Of a stretch of 50,220 nt of DNA, positions 1 to 8,487 are shown piece after piece (positions within the stretch are counted from its first letter, which is position 1; each line of letters begins with the position of its first letter). The stretch comes from Sphingomonadaceae bacterium 3R27E2-A (GTDB lineage: Bacteria; Pseudomonadota; Alphaproteobacteria; Sphingomonadales; Sphingomonadaceae). The translations under genes were made by a program, and so were the position numbers. The stretch is from positions 1 through 50,220 of the forward strand of contig SCNT01000033.1 in the NCBI GenBank assembly GCA_005503165.1, read 5' to 3'. The notes beneath the pieces are model-generated. The model made no database searches, was not told the DNA's origin, and saw only the letters and a list, made by a program, of their open reading frames with translations.

Positions 1-7
1 TCCCAAT

Positions 8-156
8 CCTCCCTGCGGCGCAGCCGTGGGGAGGGGGACCGCCCGCAGGGCGGTGGAGGGGCCGAACGCCATAAGGCGTTTGCCGAAGGCTGCCACCGCC
101 CCTCCACCACCGCCTGCGGCGGCGGTTCCCCTCGTCATCGCTTCGCGACAGGGAGG
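8..156. repeat. Inverted pair of ~55-bp palindromic intergenic repeats
   Basis: Unit 1 (8-61) runs from CCTCCCTG through GGGGAGGGGGACC to GGTGGAGGGG. Unit 2 (99-156) is an imperfect inverted copy, starting CCCCTCCACC and ending CAGGGAGG. The pair could fold into a long stem. Two more copies lie at 50064-50217. Each unit has a variable inner mini-hairpin, here GCCCGCAGGGC in unit 1. Such elements are common between genes in sphingomonad genomes; their function is unknown. Bases 157-291 hold no recognisable feature other than the chpT leader. Confidence 0.75.
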
Positions 157-291
157 ATTGGCATGGCCGCACCGCCGCCCAATCCACAGCTCACCCCATC
201 CCCCACCGGATCGCCCTTGCCCTCGCCCCCATGCCTGCCCTAACAGCGTCGCGAGCCGGAAACTGCCGGACCGCGGGGAGCTTTACCATCC

Positions 292-930
292 ATGTCCGAC
301 GATCGCGTCGATTTCGCCTCCATGCTGGCTTCGCGCCTGTGTCACGACCTGTTGAGCCCCGTCGGTGCCTTCGCCAACGGGCTCGAACTGCTCGCCGACG
401 AACAGGATCCCGCGATGCGCGCGCGCTGCATCGAATTGCTCGAACAGAGCGCGCGGACCTCGGCGAACAAGCTCAAATTCTTTCGCCTCGCCTTCGGGTC
501 GGCCGGCGGTTTCGGCGAGATGGTACCGCCCGATGAGGCGAAGTCGGCGATCCAGGGGATCATCGGCGACCGCGCGATCGACCTCAACTGGATGATCGGC
601 GCCGATCCGCTGCCCAAGCCCGCGGTGAAGATCATCCTGAACCTGTCGCTCTTGCTCGTCGATGCGCTGGTGCGCGGCGGGCGGCTCGACATCGGCTGCG
701 AGCGCCAGGGCGGGGCGATCGAGATCGCGTTGCACGTCGAGGCCGAGCGGCTGTTCCTCGACGCCGACGTCGAGCGCATCCTGGCGGAGGGCGAGGGCGC
801 ATCCGCGATGACCTCGCGCACCGCGCCGGCGATCCTGGTGCAGGCGGTCGCGGCGCAGAATGGCGGCACCGTCATGCTCGCGCGCGAGACGCCGACCTCG
901 CTGCTCGTCGGGGCCGTGTTGCGCGGCTGA
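292..930 (+). CDS. chpT: Histidine phosphotransferase ChpT
   Basis: A 212-residue cytoplasmic protein of the ChpT family, which relays phosphate from the hybrid kinase CckA to CtrA and CpdR in alphaproteobacteria. The phospho-accepting histidine is H18 in the N-terminal motif SRLCHDLLSPVGAFANG, followed by the second helix of the four-helix bundle. The C-terminal half (about 100-212) is a degenerate kinase ATPase-like fold without G-boxes, as is usual for ChpT. The start is ATG with GGGGAG 11 nt upstream. It lies 76 bp upstream of cheA in the same direction. Its presumed donor CckA is encoded at 17292-19742. ctrA and cpdR are not in the window. Confidence 0.88.
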   Translation: MSDDRVDFASMLASRLCHDLLSPVGAFANGLELLADEQDPAMRARCIELLEQSARTSANKLKFFRLAFGSAGGFGEMVPPDEAKSAIQGIIGDRAIDLNWMIGADPLPKPAVKIILNLSLLLVDALVRGGRLDIGCERQGGAIEIALHVEAERLFLDADVERILAEGEGASAMTSRTAPAILVQAVAAQNGGTVMLARETPTSLLVGAVLRG

Positions 931-954
931 TTTCGGCGGCAAGCAAACCCTCCA

Positions 955-962
955 TTAACCAT
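955..962 (+). promoter_or_regulatory. Candidate CtrA half-site upstream of cheA
   Basis: TTAACCAT matches the half-site of the CtrA consensus and lies 45 bp before the cheA GTG start, between chpT and cheA. CtrA controls motility and chemotaxis genes in many alphaproteobacteria, so the position is sensible. No second TTAA lies at the canonical 7-nt spacing, so an 8-mer match alone could be chance. Confidence 0.35.
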
Positions 963-1006
963 TGTCCTTCATGGTGACGGCCTGAATTTAGGGGCGCACC
1001 GACACC

Positions 1007-3394
1007 GTGATCGACGATCTGCTGAACGATTTTCTGGCCGAGACGGCGGAAATATTGGCCGAAGCCGGCGGCGCCCTCGTCGCCTGGGAAGCTGATCCGG
1101 CCGACCGCGCGCAACTCGACGCGATTTTCCGCCTCGTCCACACGATCAAGGGCAGCTCGGGCTTCCTGTCGCTGCCGCGCGTCACCGCGCTGTCGCACGC
1201 CGCCGAGGATGCGCTCGACCAGGTGCGCCGCGGCAACCGCCCGGCCAATGCCGCGCTGGTCACCGCGGTGCTCGCGATCATTGACCGCCTGTCGGGGCTG
1301 TGCACCGCGCTCGGCAATAGCGGCACCGAGCCGCAGGGCGATGACGGCGACGTTATCGGCGCGCTGGCGCTGGTCGACGAGACGCCGACCGCCGTCGCCG
1401 CCGCGCCGGCCGAAACGACCGAAGAAGATATCAACACCGACCTGCTCCAGAGCTGGCGCTCGATCCGCGTACCGCTGCCGCTGCTCGACAGCGTGATGAC
1501 CGGGGTCACCGACATCGTCCTTGCGCGCAACGAATTTGCGCGGATGCTGCGCGAATCGGGTGCCGAGGCCTCGGTGATCGCCTCCTTCGATCGCCTGTCG
1601 GATTCGATCGCCGGCATGCGCCAGTCGGTGAGCCAGATGCGCATGCAGCGTATCGACAAGCTCTTCGCCCCGCTGCCGCGCATCGTTCGCGACCTGGCGC
1701 AGGACCTGGGCAAGAAGATCCGTTTTTCGACCAGCGGGGGCGAGGTCGAGCTCGACCGCGAGATGATGGAGAATATCCGCGACCCGCTGATCCATATCGT
1801 CCGCAACGCGATCGACCATGGCATCGAGCCGCTCGACGAGCGCGTCGCCGCGGGCAAGGGGGTCACCGCCAACATTGCGGTGTCGGCGCGCCAGTCGGGC
1901 AACCAGATCGAGATCGAGGTGCGCGACGACGGCCGCGGGCTGTCGCCCGACGCGCTGGTCGCCAAGGCCCTGTCCGCGCGTATCGTCGGCGCCGCCGAGG
2001 CCAAGGCGCTGACTCCGCGCGAAAAGCTAGAGCTCATCTTCCGCCCCGGTTTCTCGACCGCCGCCAAGATCACGGCGATCTCGGGCCGCGGGGTCGGCAT
2101 GGACATCGTCAAGGCGAACCTCGAAAAGATCGGCGGCGTCGTCGAACTGCGCAACGACGAGGGCCGCGGGCTGTCGATCGTGCTGCGCGTGCCGATGACG
2201 CTGACGATCATCTCGGGCCTGATGGTCCGGGCCTCGGGCCAATATTTCGCGATCCCCAGGGGATCGGTGCGCGAGATCCTGCTCGAAACGAGCGATTCGG
2301 TGCGCATCGACCGCGTCGGCGGCGGCGAACTGGTCACCGTGCGCGGCGAGCAATTCCCGCTGCTGCGGCTGGAACAGCTGCTGGGCGGCGAAATCGACGC
2401 GAGCGAGGACTGCGACGACCGCGCGATCATCCTGATCCGGCCGGGGCAGGGGATGAGCTATGCGCTGAGCGTCGCCGCGATCCACGACCATGAGGAACTG
2501 GTGATCAAGCCCGCCGCGCCGATGATCATGGCGACCGGGCTCTACGCCGGCACGACGCTGCCCGACAACGGCCGCCCGGTGCTGCTGCTAGACGTCCAGG
2601 GGCTGCTCGCCGCGGCCGGGGTCGATGCCTCGGAAGCGGGCCGCCTCAGCGACGCCAATGCCGAGGCCGCGGCCGAAGCCGCGGCGGCGCGCGACGCGGT
2701 GCAATTGCTGCTGTTCCGTGAGGCGGGCGGCCGCACGCGCGGGGTGCGCCTGTCGGTGATCGAGCGAGTCGAGGAAGTGCCGGCGACCGCGCTGTTCGAA
2801 AGCGCCGGCGCGGTGCAGGTCCGCATCGGCGAGACGATCTTCCCCGTCCACGCCGGTCGCGTCCCCGAAGGCGGGGGGGCGGTAAAACTGCTCCGCCTCT
2901 ACGACGGGCGCTCGGTGCTCTGCTACCGGATCGACGCGGTGATCGACATCGTGCGCCTGCCCGACGCGGTGCAGCCCGCCGCGCAGCCGGGGCTGATCGC
3001 CGGGGTGGCGATCGTCGGCGGCGAGCCGGTCGAACTGATCGACCCCTTCTGGCTGATGGCGCAATATGAAGCGGGCGCAGCGGGGCCGGACCAGCGCCAG
3101 CCGCTCTGCCGCCTGGCCAACGATGCCGACGGCTGGGCGAGCAACTTCCTCGCGCCGATCCTGCGCGGCGCGGGCTACCGCGTCATCGGGGGCGACGAGG
3201 CGAGCGAAGAGCGTCCCGACGTCCAGCTCTGCCTGACCGGGGCGGCTGCCGGCCCCATCGCCGCTGACGTTCCGCTCGTTCGCCTGCGCACGTCGCCCGC
3301 GGCGGCAGGCCCCGAGGACGACAGCATCTATCGCTACGATCGCGCCGCGCTGCTCGAGGCGCTGCGCAAACAGGTCGCAGGAGGCCGCCCATGA
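1007..3394 (+). CDS. cheA: Chemotaxis histidine kinase CheA with duplicated CheW-like region and degenerate receiver
   Basis: Starts at GTG and encodes 795 residues. The N-terminal Hpt domain (about 1-105) has H45 in LVHTIKGSSGF. A short linker leads to the dimerisation helices (about 145-210); no separate P2 CheY-binding domain is evident. The HATPase domain shows an N-box (HIVRNAIDHGIEP, about 264-276) and glycine boxes (RDDGRGL; GRGVGMDIVKANLEKIGG, about 360-375). A CheW-like regulatory domain follows (about 400-545) and then a second weaker one (about 560-690). The last 100 residues resemble a receiver (NFLAPILRGAGYRV), but the usual acceptor-aspartate strand reads PDVQLCLTG, so this domain is probably not phosphorylated. 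The stop overlaps cheW by 4 nt (ATGA). Confidence 0.92.
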   Translation: MIDDLLNDFLAETAEILAEAGGALVAWEADPADRAQLDAIFRLVHTIKGSSGFLSLPRVTALSHAAEDALDQVRRGNRPANAALVTAVLAIIDRLSGLCTALGNSGTEPQGDDGDVIGALALVDETPTAVAAAPAETTEEDINTDLLQSWRSIRVPLPLLDSVMTGVTDIVLARNEFARMLRESGAEASVIASFDRLSDSIAGMRQSVSQMRMQRIDKLFAPLPRIVRDLAQDLGKKIRFSTSGGEVELDREMMENIRDPLIHIVRNAIDHGIEPLDERVAAGKGVTANIAVSARQSGNQIEIEVRDDGRGLSPDALVAKALSARIVGAAEAKALTPREKLELIFRPGFSTAAKITAISGRGVGMDIVKANLEKIGGVVELRNDEGRGLSIVLRVPMTLTIISGLMVRASGQYFAIPRGSVREILLETSDSVRIDRVGGGELVTVRGEQFPLLRLEQLLGGEIDASEDCDDRAIILIRPGQGMSYALSVAAIHDHEELVIKPAAPMIMATGLYAGTTLPDNGRPVLLLDVQGLLAAAGVDASEAGRLSDANAEAAAEAAAARDAVQLLLFREAGGRTRGVRLSVIERVEEVPATALFESAGAVQVRIGETIFPVHAGRVPEGGGAVKLLRLYDGRSVLCYRIDAVIDIVRLPDAVQPAAQPGLIAGVAIVGGEPVELIDPFWLMAQYEAGAAGPDQRQPLCRLANDADGWASNFLAPILRGAGYRVIGGDEASEERPDVQLCLTGAAAGPIAADVPLVRLRTSPAAAGPEDDSIYRYDRAALLEALRKQVAGGRP

Positions 3395-3828
3395 TGGAAA
3401 AACTCTATTTGATCGCGCGCATCGCCGACACGCGCGTCGCGCTGCGCAGCCGCGCGATCAATTCGGTGGTGACGGTGGGCACGCCCGTCCATGTCCCCGC
3501 CGCGCCGCCGCACGTCGCGGGGCTGTTCGCGCTCAGGAGCCGCGTTTTTACGCTGATCGACCCGCATGTCGTGATCGGCCTGCCGCCGGTGCCCGTCGCG
3601 CCGGGGCAACGCGTGATCGTCGTCGACGTCGCCGAGCATGGCTATGCGCTGCTCGCCGATGCGATCGAGGATGTCTGCTTCATCGAGGCCCCCGAGACGC
3701 GCGTGGCGGGCAAGCTGCTACCCGGGTGGGCGCGCGTCGCCGATGCGATGATCGAGCACGAGGGCCATAGCCTGCTGGTCGTCGATCCTTCGCATTTCGT
3801 GACTTTGCCGGTCGCCAAGGCGGCGTGA
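3391..3828 (+). CDS. cheW: Chemotaxis adaptor CheW
   Basis: A 145-residue single-domain CheW-like protein (RVALRSRAINSVVTVGTP, then GLFALRSRVFTLIDP), the scaffold coupling receptors to CheA. The start ATG overlaps the cheA stop, and a second in-frame ATG follows immediately at 3394. Translational coupling suggests matched CheA:CheW stoichiometry. No methyl-accepting receptor gene is in this window, so receptors must be encoded elsewhere. Sequence divergence from enterobacterial CheW is considerable, but fold motifs and context agree. Confidence 0.87.
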   Translation: MMEKLYLIARIADTRVALRSRAINSVVTVGTPVHVPAAPPHVAGLFALRSRVFTLIDPHVVIGLPPVPVAPGQRVIVVDVAEHGYALLADAIEDVCFIEAPETRVAGKLLPGWARVADAMIEHEGHSLLVVDPSHFVTLPVAKAA

Positions 3829-3893
3829 CATTAACGCGCTGAATACGTTTCTTGCGGTATCCCCACGCAATCCCCGGGGGACGGAGTAAATTG

Positions 3894-4268
3894 ATGTCGA
3901 AATCCTGTCTGGTCGTCGATGACAGCAAAGTGATCCGCAAGGTCGCGCGCCATATCCTTGAAAGCATGGCTTTCGAGGTGGATGAGGCCGCCGACGGGCA
4001 GGAGGCGCTGACCTTTTGCCGCGCCAACCGCCCCGACGTGATCCTGCTCGACTGGAACATGCCCGTGATGAGCGGGATGGAGTTCCTCGGCGCGTTCAAC
4101 GACCTCGATTACGGGCATGAGGAACGGCCGCGCGTCGTCTTCTGCACGACCGAGAACAGCATCGACCATATCCGCGCCGCGATCGAAGCCGGGGCCGACG
4201 AATATGTCATGAAGCCGTTCGACCGCGAAACGCTCGAAGGAAAATTGCAGCTCGTCGGCGTCGCCTGA
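3894..4268 (+). CDS. cheY: Single-domain response regulator CheY
   Basis: A 124-residue stand-alone receiver. It has the acidic pair D9-D10 (VVDDSK), the phospho-acceptor D53 (ILLDWNMPVMSGMEF), the switch threonine near T85/T86 (VFCTTEN) and the conserved K107 (YVMKPFD). The ATG at 3894 is preferred over an upstream in-frame ATG at 3852 because it begins right at the receiver fold, with a purine-rich GGAGTAAA just ahead. It sits between cheW and cheB, so CheA is the likely donor. Output could be flagellar or a different process; no flagellar genes are nearby. Confidence 0.9.
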   Translation: MSKSCLVVDDSKVIRKVARHILESMAFEVDEAADGQEALTFCRANRPDVILLDWNMPVMSGMEFLGAFNDLDYGHEERPRVVFCTTENSIDHIRAAIEAGADEYVMKPFDRETLEGKLQLVGVA

Positions 4269-4278
4269 GGCGGCGCGG

Positions 4279-5397
4279 ATGGCGGCATCCCCAAATCTGG
4301 CCCGCGCGGCCCCGCCGGACGAGGTCCTCCCGCTTGCGCGCGACGTGCGCGTCATGCTGGTCGATGACAGCCTGGTGGTGCGGAGCATCCTCGAGCGGAT
4401 CATCGAGCAAAGCGCCGGGCTGGCCGTCTGCGCGTCGGTCGCCTCGGCGCACGACGCGCTCGCCTATCTTGCGTGCGAGCCCGTCGACGTGGTGGTGCTG
4501 GATATCGAAATGCCCGGGATGAACGGCATCACCGCGCTGCCGCTGATCCTCGACCGTGCCGAAAAGGCGCGCGTGCTGATCCTTTCGTCGAACTGCGTCG
4601 AAGGCGGGCCCGCGGCGATCGAGGCGCTGGCGCTGGGCGCCAGCGACACGCTGGCCAAGCCCGGGCGCGGAAGCTTTTCGGGGCGCTTCGCCGAAGTGCT
4701 GACCGAGCGCATCCGCACGCTGGGACAGCAGCCGCAGCACGGCATCGGGGTGATTCGCGCCGCTGCGCCTGCCGCGGTCGCCCCCGCGGGGGTCGCGATC
4801 GACGCCGACCAGCCGCTCGAATGCATCGCGGTCGCCGCCTCGACCGGCGGCATCCCGGCCTTCACCAGCTTCCTCAGCCATCTTGACCCGCGGATCACCG
4901 CGCCGATCCTGCTGACACAGCATCTTCCCGACGCCTTCATGGAATTTTACGCGAAGCAGATCGCGACGATGACCGCGCGCAAGGTTGTGGTCGCGGCGGC
5001 GGGGATGCTGGTCGAAAAAAACCATATCTACCTCGCGCCGGGCGATGCGCATCTGATGGTCGTCGGCCAGGGGCGCCGCCGCGAGATCGCGCTCGACCGG
5101 CGACCGGTGGCCAATGGCTGCTGTCCCTCGGCCGACCCGATGTTCGATTCGCTTGCCGAGGCCTACGGCCCGCGCGCCGCCGCGGTGGTGCTGAGCGGAA
5201 TGGGCCGCGACGGCGCCGACGGCGCGGCACGGCTCAAGGAAGCCGGCGGTACGGTGTTCGCACAGGCGCCCGAAAGCTGCGTGATCTGGGGCATGCCCGG
5301 TGCGGTGGCCAAGGCGGGGATTGCTGCGGCGACGCTCAACCCCGACGCGATCGCGTTGATGCTGGGCAGCTTCCTCAAGGGGCGCAGCAAGTCATGA
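4279..5397 (+). CDS. cheB: Chemotaxis protein-glutamate methylesterase/deamidase CheB
   Basis: A 372-residue two-domain CheB. The N-terminal receiver has D29-D30 and the phospho-acceptor D75 (VVVLDIEMPGMNG). The C-terminal methylesterase carries the catalytic triad S188 (AASTGG), H215 (LTQHLPDAF) and D311 (SGMGRDGADG). It removes methyl groups from receptor glutamates, or deamidates glutamines, when phosphorylated by CheA. It begins 10 nt after cheY and overlaps cheR by 4 nt (ATGA), so cheB and cheR are co-translated. Full length for the family. Confidence 0.94.
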   Translation: MAASPNLARAAPPDEVLPLARDVRVMLVDDSLVVRSILERIIEQSAGLAVCASVASAHDALAYLACEPVDVVVLDIEMPGMNGITALPLILDRAEKARVLILSSNCVEGGPAAIEALALGASDTLAKPGRGSFSGRFAEVLTERIRTLGQQPQHGIGVIRAAAPAAVAPAGVAIDADQPLECIAVAASTGGIPAFTSFLSHLDPRITAPILLTQHLPDAFMEFYAKQIATMTARKVVVAAAGMLVEKNHIYLAPGDAHLMVVGQGRRREIALDRRPVANGCCPSADPMFDSLAEAYGPRAAAVVLSGMGRDGADGAARLKEAGGTVFAQAPESCVIWGMPGAVAKAGIAAATLNPDAIALMLGSFLKGRSKS

Positions 5398-6251
5398 TGG
5401 GCGGGACGGCCAGCGAATCGGCCTACCGCGTGCTGATGGGCGTGCTCGAATCGCGCACCGGCCAGACGCTGTCGCCGAGCCGCATCTGGCGCATCGAAAT
5501 GTCGCTCAAGCCGGTGATGCAGCGTCACGGGATTGCCGACCTCGACGGACTGGTCGCCGCGCTGGTGACCTCGACGAGCCGCCAATTGCTCGACGATACG
5601 GTCGACGCGATGCTCAACAACGAGACATTTTTCTATCGCGAACACAGCGTGTTCGACGACATAGCGCAGACTGCGCTTGAAAAGATCCGGGTGATCAACG
5701 CCGACAAGCGGCGGCTCACCATCTGGCATTGCGGCGTGTCGACGGGGCAGGAAGCCTATTCGATGGCGATGCTGCTCGCCGAACAGGAGGCGCGCTGGGC
5801 GGGGTGGCAGGTCGACATCGTCGGCACCGACGTCAGCTATCAAGCGATCAGCCGCGCGCGCGTCGGCCTCTACAGCCAGTTCGAAATCCAGCGCGGGCTG
5901 CCGGTGCAGCGCATGGTGCGCTGGTTCGACCAGACCGAGGGCGGCTGGCTCGCCAAGGCCGATTTGCGCCGCCGGATCGACTTTTCGGTCCAGAATATGC
6001 TCACCGACCGGCCGCCGCTCGCGAGCCCTGCGGACCTGATCTTCTGCCGCAACCTCTTGCTCTATTTCTCGCTGCCGATGCGGCAGAAGGCGTTCGCCCG
6101 GCTGCGCATGGTCGCGGCGCCGCAGAGTTTCCTCGTGCTCGGCGCGGGCGAGACGGTGCTGGGGCAGACCGACCAGTTCGTCGCGAGCCCGCGACTTCGC
6201 GGCCTTTACGAGCCCGCCGACCAGCAGGTGCGCCGCGCGGCAGCCGCCTGA
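5394..6251 (+). CDS. cheR: Chemotaxis protein methyltransferase CheR
   Basis: A 285-residue S-adenosylmethionine-dependent methyltransferase that methylates receptor glutamates, opposing CheB. Visible motifs are NNETFFYRE of the N-terminal subdomain, the SAM-binding HCGVSTGQEAYSMAM, VGTDVS and LIFCRNLLLYF. There is no C-terminal TPR extension. The ATG overlaps the cheB stop. It is the last gene of the che cluster; a short GC-rich imperfect hairpin with a T-run follows the stop (about 6252-6280). Confidence 0.93.
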   Translation: MMGGTASESAYRVLMGVLESRTGQTLSPSRIWRIEMSLKPVMQRHGIADLDGLVAALVTSTSRQLLDDTVDAMLNNETFFYREHSVFDDIAQTALEKIRVINADKRRLTIWHCGVSTGQEAYSMAMLLAEQEARWAGWQVDIVGTDVSYQAISRARVGLYSQFEIQRGLPVQRMVRWFDQTEGGWLAKADLRRRIDFSVQNMLTDRPPLASPADLIFCRNLLLYFSLPMRQKAFARLRMVAAPQSFLVLGAGETVLGQTDQFVASPRLRGLYEPADQQVRRAAAA

Positions 6252-6322
6252 TCGCCGCCTTGCTTTTTGTGCGGCGGTGGCGCAGGTGAGGGCGGGTTTT
6301 GGATGATCGGGCCGCGACACGC

Positions 6323-7012
6323 ATGAGCGAATATATCGAACGCTGGTCGCCCAATTTCGATGAGCGCGCGCTGCCGGTCTCGATGATCGTGCTCCATTAT
6401 ACGGGTATGAAGAGCGGTGCCGAAGCCATTGATTGGCTGGCCAATCCCGAATCGAAGGTGTCGGCGCACTATGTCGTCAGCGAGGACGGGCAGATCACCC
6501 ATATGGTGCCCGAGGAAAAGCGCGCCTGGCACGCGGGCAAGTCGCACTGGCGCGGGATCAGCGACATCAATTCGGCGAGCGTCGGCATCGAGATCGTCAA
6601 CCCCGGGCACGAACATGGCTATGTGCCCTTTCCCGATCCGCAGGTCGCCGCAGTGGTGCGGCTGGTCCACCTCATCAAGGACCGCCATGCAATCACGCGC
6701 GGCAATGTCGTCGGCCATTCGGACATCGCACCGACGCGCAAGCAGGATCCTGGCGAGCTTTTCCCGTGGGATGAGCTGGCGCGCCGCCGCCTCGCGCTGC
6801 CGCGCCCGACCAAGAAGCTCACCGATCCGCTGTGGAGCGACGCGGGTTTCCTGCTGGCGCTCGAGCGCTTCGGTTACGACGTGACCGACGGCTTCGCGGC
6901 GACGGTGGCCTTCCAGCGGCGCTTCCGGCCCGAGCTGATCGACGGCACGATCTGCGGCGAGTGCCGCGCGATCCTGCTCGCGCTGCTGTTGCCGCAGCCC
7001 GAGGGCGACTAA
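6323..7012 (+). CDS. N-acetylmuramoyl-L-alanine amidase (AmpD-like) with peptidoglycan-binding domain
   Basis: A 229-residue zinc amidase of the amidase_2 family, cleaving the bond between MurNAc and L-Ala in cell-wall fragments. Probable zinc ligands are H25 (VLHYTG), H132 (VVGHSDIAPTRKQDPG) and D142. Residues after about 165 form a small peptidoglycan-binding domain (FGYDVTDGFAATVAFQRRFRP). No signal peptide is present, which suggests cytoplasmic muropeptide recycling as for AmpD. ATG 6323 is chosen over an in-frame TTG at 6299. The gene ends 39 bp before rnpB. Confidence 0.87.
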   Translation: MSEYIERWSPNFDERALPVSMIVLHYTGMKSGAEAIDWLANPESKVSAHYVVSEDGQITHMVPEEKRAWHAGKSHWRGISDINSASVGIEIVNPGHEHGYVPFPDPQVAAVVRLVHLIKDRHAITRGNVVGHSDIAPTRKQDPGELFPWDELARRRLALPRPTKKLTDPLWSDAGFLLALERFGYDVTDGFAATVAFQRRFRPELIDGTICGECRAILLALLLPQPEGD

Positions 7013-7038
7013 CCCTCGCAAACCGTACCGAAGCGCGC

Positions 7039-7044
7039 TATACT
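7039..7044 (+). promoter_or_regulatory. Probable -10 box of rnpB
   Basis: TATACT lies 8 nt before the inferred 5' end of the RNase P RNA, the expected position for a sigma-70 -10 element. A convincing -35 box is not visible, because the amidase stop codon falls in that area. Confidence 0.45.
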
Positions 7045-7051
7045 CCCGCCC

Positions 7052-7430
7052 GCCAGAGGGTCGGGCGATCGCCGCCGCGCAAGCGGGGGAGGAAAGTCCG
7101 GGCTCCACGGAAACCACGGTGCCGGATAACGTCCGGCGGCTCCGGGCAGCCGGAGCAAGGGAAAGTGCCACAGAGAAGAGACCGCCAAAGGCTTCGGCCC
7201 GGCGAAAGGTGAAAGGGTGCGGTAAGAGCGCACCGCGCGGACGGCAACGGACGCGGCACGGCAAACCCCACCGGGAGCAAGGTCGAATAGGGATGGCACG
7301 GGAAACCAGGGCTGGTTCCGGCCCCGCCGTCCGGGTTGACTGCTTGAGCGTCCGGGCAACCGGCCGCCTAGAGGAATGATCGCCCATCCCCGCAAGGGGT
7401 GGACAGAACCCGGCTTACAGACCCTCTGGC
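7052..7430 (+). ncRNA. rnpB: RNase P RNA (bacterial class A)
   Basis: Catalytic RNA of ribonuclease P, which removes the 5' leader from pre-tRNAs. The 5' end GCCAGAGGGTC pairs with the 3' end GACCCTCTGGC (7420-7430), forming helix P1. Conserved landmarks are visible: GGAGGAAAGTCCGGGCTCC near the 5' end (about 7088-7106), a GAAAGTGCCACAGA block near 7161-7174, and TAGAGGAATGATCGCC with ACAGAACCCGGCTTA near the 3' end. Length is about 379 nt. Exact ends are set from P1 and could differ by a few bases. Confidence 0.95.
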
Positions 7431-7445
7431 ATATTCTCCCTGTCG

Positions 7446-7466
7446 GCGGCGCGGGAACCGCGCCGC
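7446..7466 (+). terminator. GC hairpin after rnpB, possible terminator
   Basis: A perfect 9-bp stem (GCGGCGCGG / CCGCGCCGC) with a 3-nt loop starts 16 nt after the rnpB 3' end. There is no T-run, so termination by this hairpin alone is uncertain. Confidence 0.45.
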
Positions 7467-7507
7467 GACGGCCCGCGTATTAGGCGGACAGAAAAGGAGA
7501 CGAAGCG

Positions 7508-7663
7508 ATGAAAGTCGTCGATGAGCATGTCGAGGTGACCGAGACCGAGGCGAGCAGCGGGGTGAAAGGCCATAATGTCCGTTATGTGCTGGCTTTTTCG
7601 CTGATCGCGGTGATCGTGGTCTTGTCGGCGATCTGGATCATCCCGGCGCTGCTGCAGCCCTGA
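7508..7663 (+). CDS. Small single-pass membrane protein (51 residues)
   Basis: An ATG start is preceded by AAGGAG (7494-7499) at 8 nt spacing, a strong ribosome binding site. The product has an acidic N-terminal part of about 22 residues (MKVVDEHVEVTETEASSG) and one hydrophobic helix (about 26-48: VLAFSLIAVIVVLSAIWII), ending ALLQP. It is a likely inner-membrane small protein of unknown function. It lies between rnpB and a convergent gene whose stop codon is immediately adjacent (7661-7663 and 7664-7666). The strong ribosome binding site and typical codon use support it as a real gene. Confidence 0.6.
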   Translation: MKVVDEHVEVTETEASSGVKGHNVRYVLAFSLIAVIVVLSAIWIIPALLQP

Positions 7664-8323
7664 TCATTTCGCTTTGGTCACGCTGATCAGCTCGAGTTCG
7701 GGCTCGGGCGTGTCGTCCATATAGATGGTCTTCACCGGCCGCCTGAACTTGCGCGTGTAGAGCGTTTCGTAGCTCCCATCTTCGCCGCTTCCCTTGACCT
7801 TGAGCAGCGAGGTGACCGTGTCGCCGGTCAGCGCGTTCCAGCTCATCTTTTCGCCGTCATGCGCCCAGGTGCGGCTGTAGAGCGTAACGTCCATGCCGAT
7901 CAGCTGCATGCGCGCCTGTCCCCTGGCGACGCGGTAGCGATAGGTGGTCGACATCGCGGTGGTGCCGCCGGTCAAGTCCTCGATCACCAGCACGCCCTTC
8001 TTGATCGACAGTCCCGCGCCGCCGAGCCGGTCGGGCTGGAGCTTGAGCCGACCGCCGAGCGTCTGTCCCGCCATCTCGGCATTGCGCACGCTGAGCACGA
8101 CGTTGACGATACGTTCGTCGGGGCTCGCGACGACATAAGCGGTATCGGGATCGCCGTCGCCGTTGAGGTCGCCATCGACGCGCGCCTCGATCTCCTGCCC
8201 CATTTCGAGGCCCGCGTTGAGCTGTTCGTCGGTGATCGGCGGGATCATCATCGTCAGCGGCGAAGGCTCGGCGGCGTGGGCGGTTCCGGCGAGCAGCACG
8301 GCGACGGCGAGAAGGGCCTTCAT
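7664..8323 (-). CDS. Exported hypothetical protein with a calcium-loop-like motif
   Basis: A 219-residue protein with a cleavable signal peptide (MKALLAVAVLLAGTAHA). Residues about 50-60 read DGDLNGDGDPDTAYV, an FG-GAP/dockerin-type Ca-binding loop typical of exported proteins that describe a stored value. The remainder is predicted beta-rich (GQTLGGRLKLQPDRLGGAGLSIKKGVLVIEDLTGG). Function is not recognised. It is transcribed divergently from the caspase-like gene at 8488 and convergently with the small membrane protein. The 164-bp gap to 8488 shows no clear operator. Confidence 0.75.
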   Translation of the reverse strand: MKALLAVAVLLAGTAHAAEPSPLTMMIPPITDEQLNAGLEMGQEIEARVDGDLNGDGDPDTAYVVASPDERIVNVVLSVRNAEMAGQTLGGRLKLQPDRLGGAGLSIKKGVLVIEDLTGGTTAMSTTYRYRVARGQARMQLIGMDVTLYSRTWAHDGEKMSWNALTGDTVTSLLKVKGSGEDGSYETLYTRKFRRPVKTIYMDDTPEPELELISVTKAK

Positions 8324-8487
8324 AAAATCCCCTGGCTTCGGTCGTTCTTACTATCAGTTTGTGCCCGATCGGCCCGTATGCCGCGGTGACGCGGCGCACA
8401 CACGGTCTTTTTCGCTTTGCCATGCGATTCGACCGGCTTAGGGTCGCGCCGGGTCGCGGAATCGATGGATGATGCGAGGGCGGTTCG

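Noticed and set aside
3833..3848. CtrA-like TTAA site between cheW and cheY
   Set aside because: TTAACGCGCTGAATA has only one proper half; the match is no better than expected by chance.
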